The notes beneath the pieces are model-generated. The model searched no databases, was not told where the DNA came from, and worked only from the letters and a program-made list of their open reading frames with translations. Shown here piece after piece: positions 37,878 through 37,966 of a stretch of 37,966 bases of DNA (the first letter of the stretch is position 1; each line of letters opens with the position of its first letter). Made by a program: the position numbers and the translations under genes. Where the stretch lies: NCBI GenBank assembly GCA_015056145.1, contig SVGY01000022.1:1-37966 (forward strand), written 5' to 3'. Source of the stretch: Clostridiales bacterium (lineage in GTDB: Bacteria; Bacillota; Clostridia; Christensenellales; Aristaeellaceae).

Positions 37878-37966
37878 GATAGTAGATAGCATCAAGAGGA
37901 CTGAACTTGCTGTATCTTTTGCGGATATCGGCATCCGTCACATCCAAATAGGCTTTCTCTGTTACG
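37870..37966 (-). CDS. Tyrosine recombinase/integrase, C-terminal end only
   Basis: The last 31 residues, ending at TGA (complement of 37870-37872), read VTEKAYLDVTDADIRKRYSK then FSPLDAIYYRE. The pattern Y-L-x(2)-T-D-x-D/E-I/L-R-K-x-Y-x-K-F-S-P-L is typical of the C-terminus of plasmid/ICE integrases after the catalytic tyrosine. The rest runs off the window. It lies at the edge of the accessory region, consistent with being the integrase of the element. Confidence 0.65.
   Translation of the reverse strand, partial: VTEKAYLDVTDADIRKRYSKFSPLDAIYYRE

Overview
The window looks like the chromosome of a gut clostridium of the Oscillospiraceae/Ruminococcaceae type (Faecalibacterium, Gemmiger and Subdoligranulum are the nearest fits). 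Supporting signs are GC-rich core genes with strong AGGAGG-type ribosome sites and frequent TTG starts, a Spo0A C-terminal fragment, cytoplasmic plant-fibre glycosidases, and many GC-rich palindromic intergenic repeats. The genus is inferred from gene content and not tested by a search.

Layout. 1-2191: a structured repeat element, a possible non-coding RNA or leader, and rny (RNase Y). 2206-2930: a tandem array of about 225-bp palindromic repeats. 2971-10758: housekeeping genes, namely a small RHH-like protein, a YvlD/holin-like membrane protein, surE, an RpiR-type regulator, an HI0933-type flavoprotein, a DEDD exonuclease, a TGS/uridine-kinase-like nucleoside kinase and a processive glycosyltransferase. 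10788-12830: a patch of repeats holding a broken XRE regulator and an AT-rich GNAT acetyltransferase that looks acquired. 12831-14733 (minus): YbaK-type editing protein and MATE exporter. 14964-23164: a hemicellulose/beta-glucan locus (GH43, CE1-like esterase, GH51, two small membrane proteins, GH3, GH5). The enzymes have no visible signal peptides, so they probably finish off imported oligosaccharides. No transporter lies in the window. 23287-27166: a TM2/SHOCT membrane protein and a repeat-rich lipoprotein with a DUF6273-like tail. 27383-28090: an IS200-type insertion sequence.

28.3-37.97 kb is an accessory element. It begins beside a 3' fragment of spo0A and reaches the 3' end of a tyrosine recombinase at the window edge. 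Its cargo is a pair of paralogous unknown proteins, an unknown possible DNA-binding protein, a BglII/BstYI-type restriction-modification pair, a serine recombinase, an ArdC-type antirestriction protein, small phage- or plasmid-like proteins, an XRE regulator, an RHH protein, a gene interrupted by two in-frame TAG codons, and a WYL regulator.

The most striking unexplained structure is three arrays of a TTTTGAAC-like motif repeated every 10-11 bp, at 28650-28721, 30882-30955 and, in inverted orientation, 37795-37877. They divide and bracket the element and look like phased protein-binding sites for its integration, transfer or maintenance. The next most interesting features are the TAG-interrupted gene, the apparent insertion within spo0A, and several families of small structured repeats, one of them with compensatory base changes.
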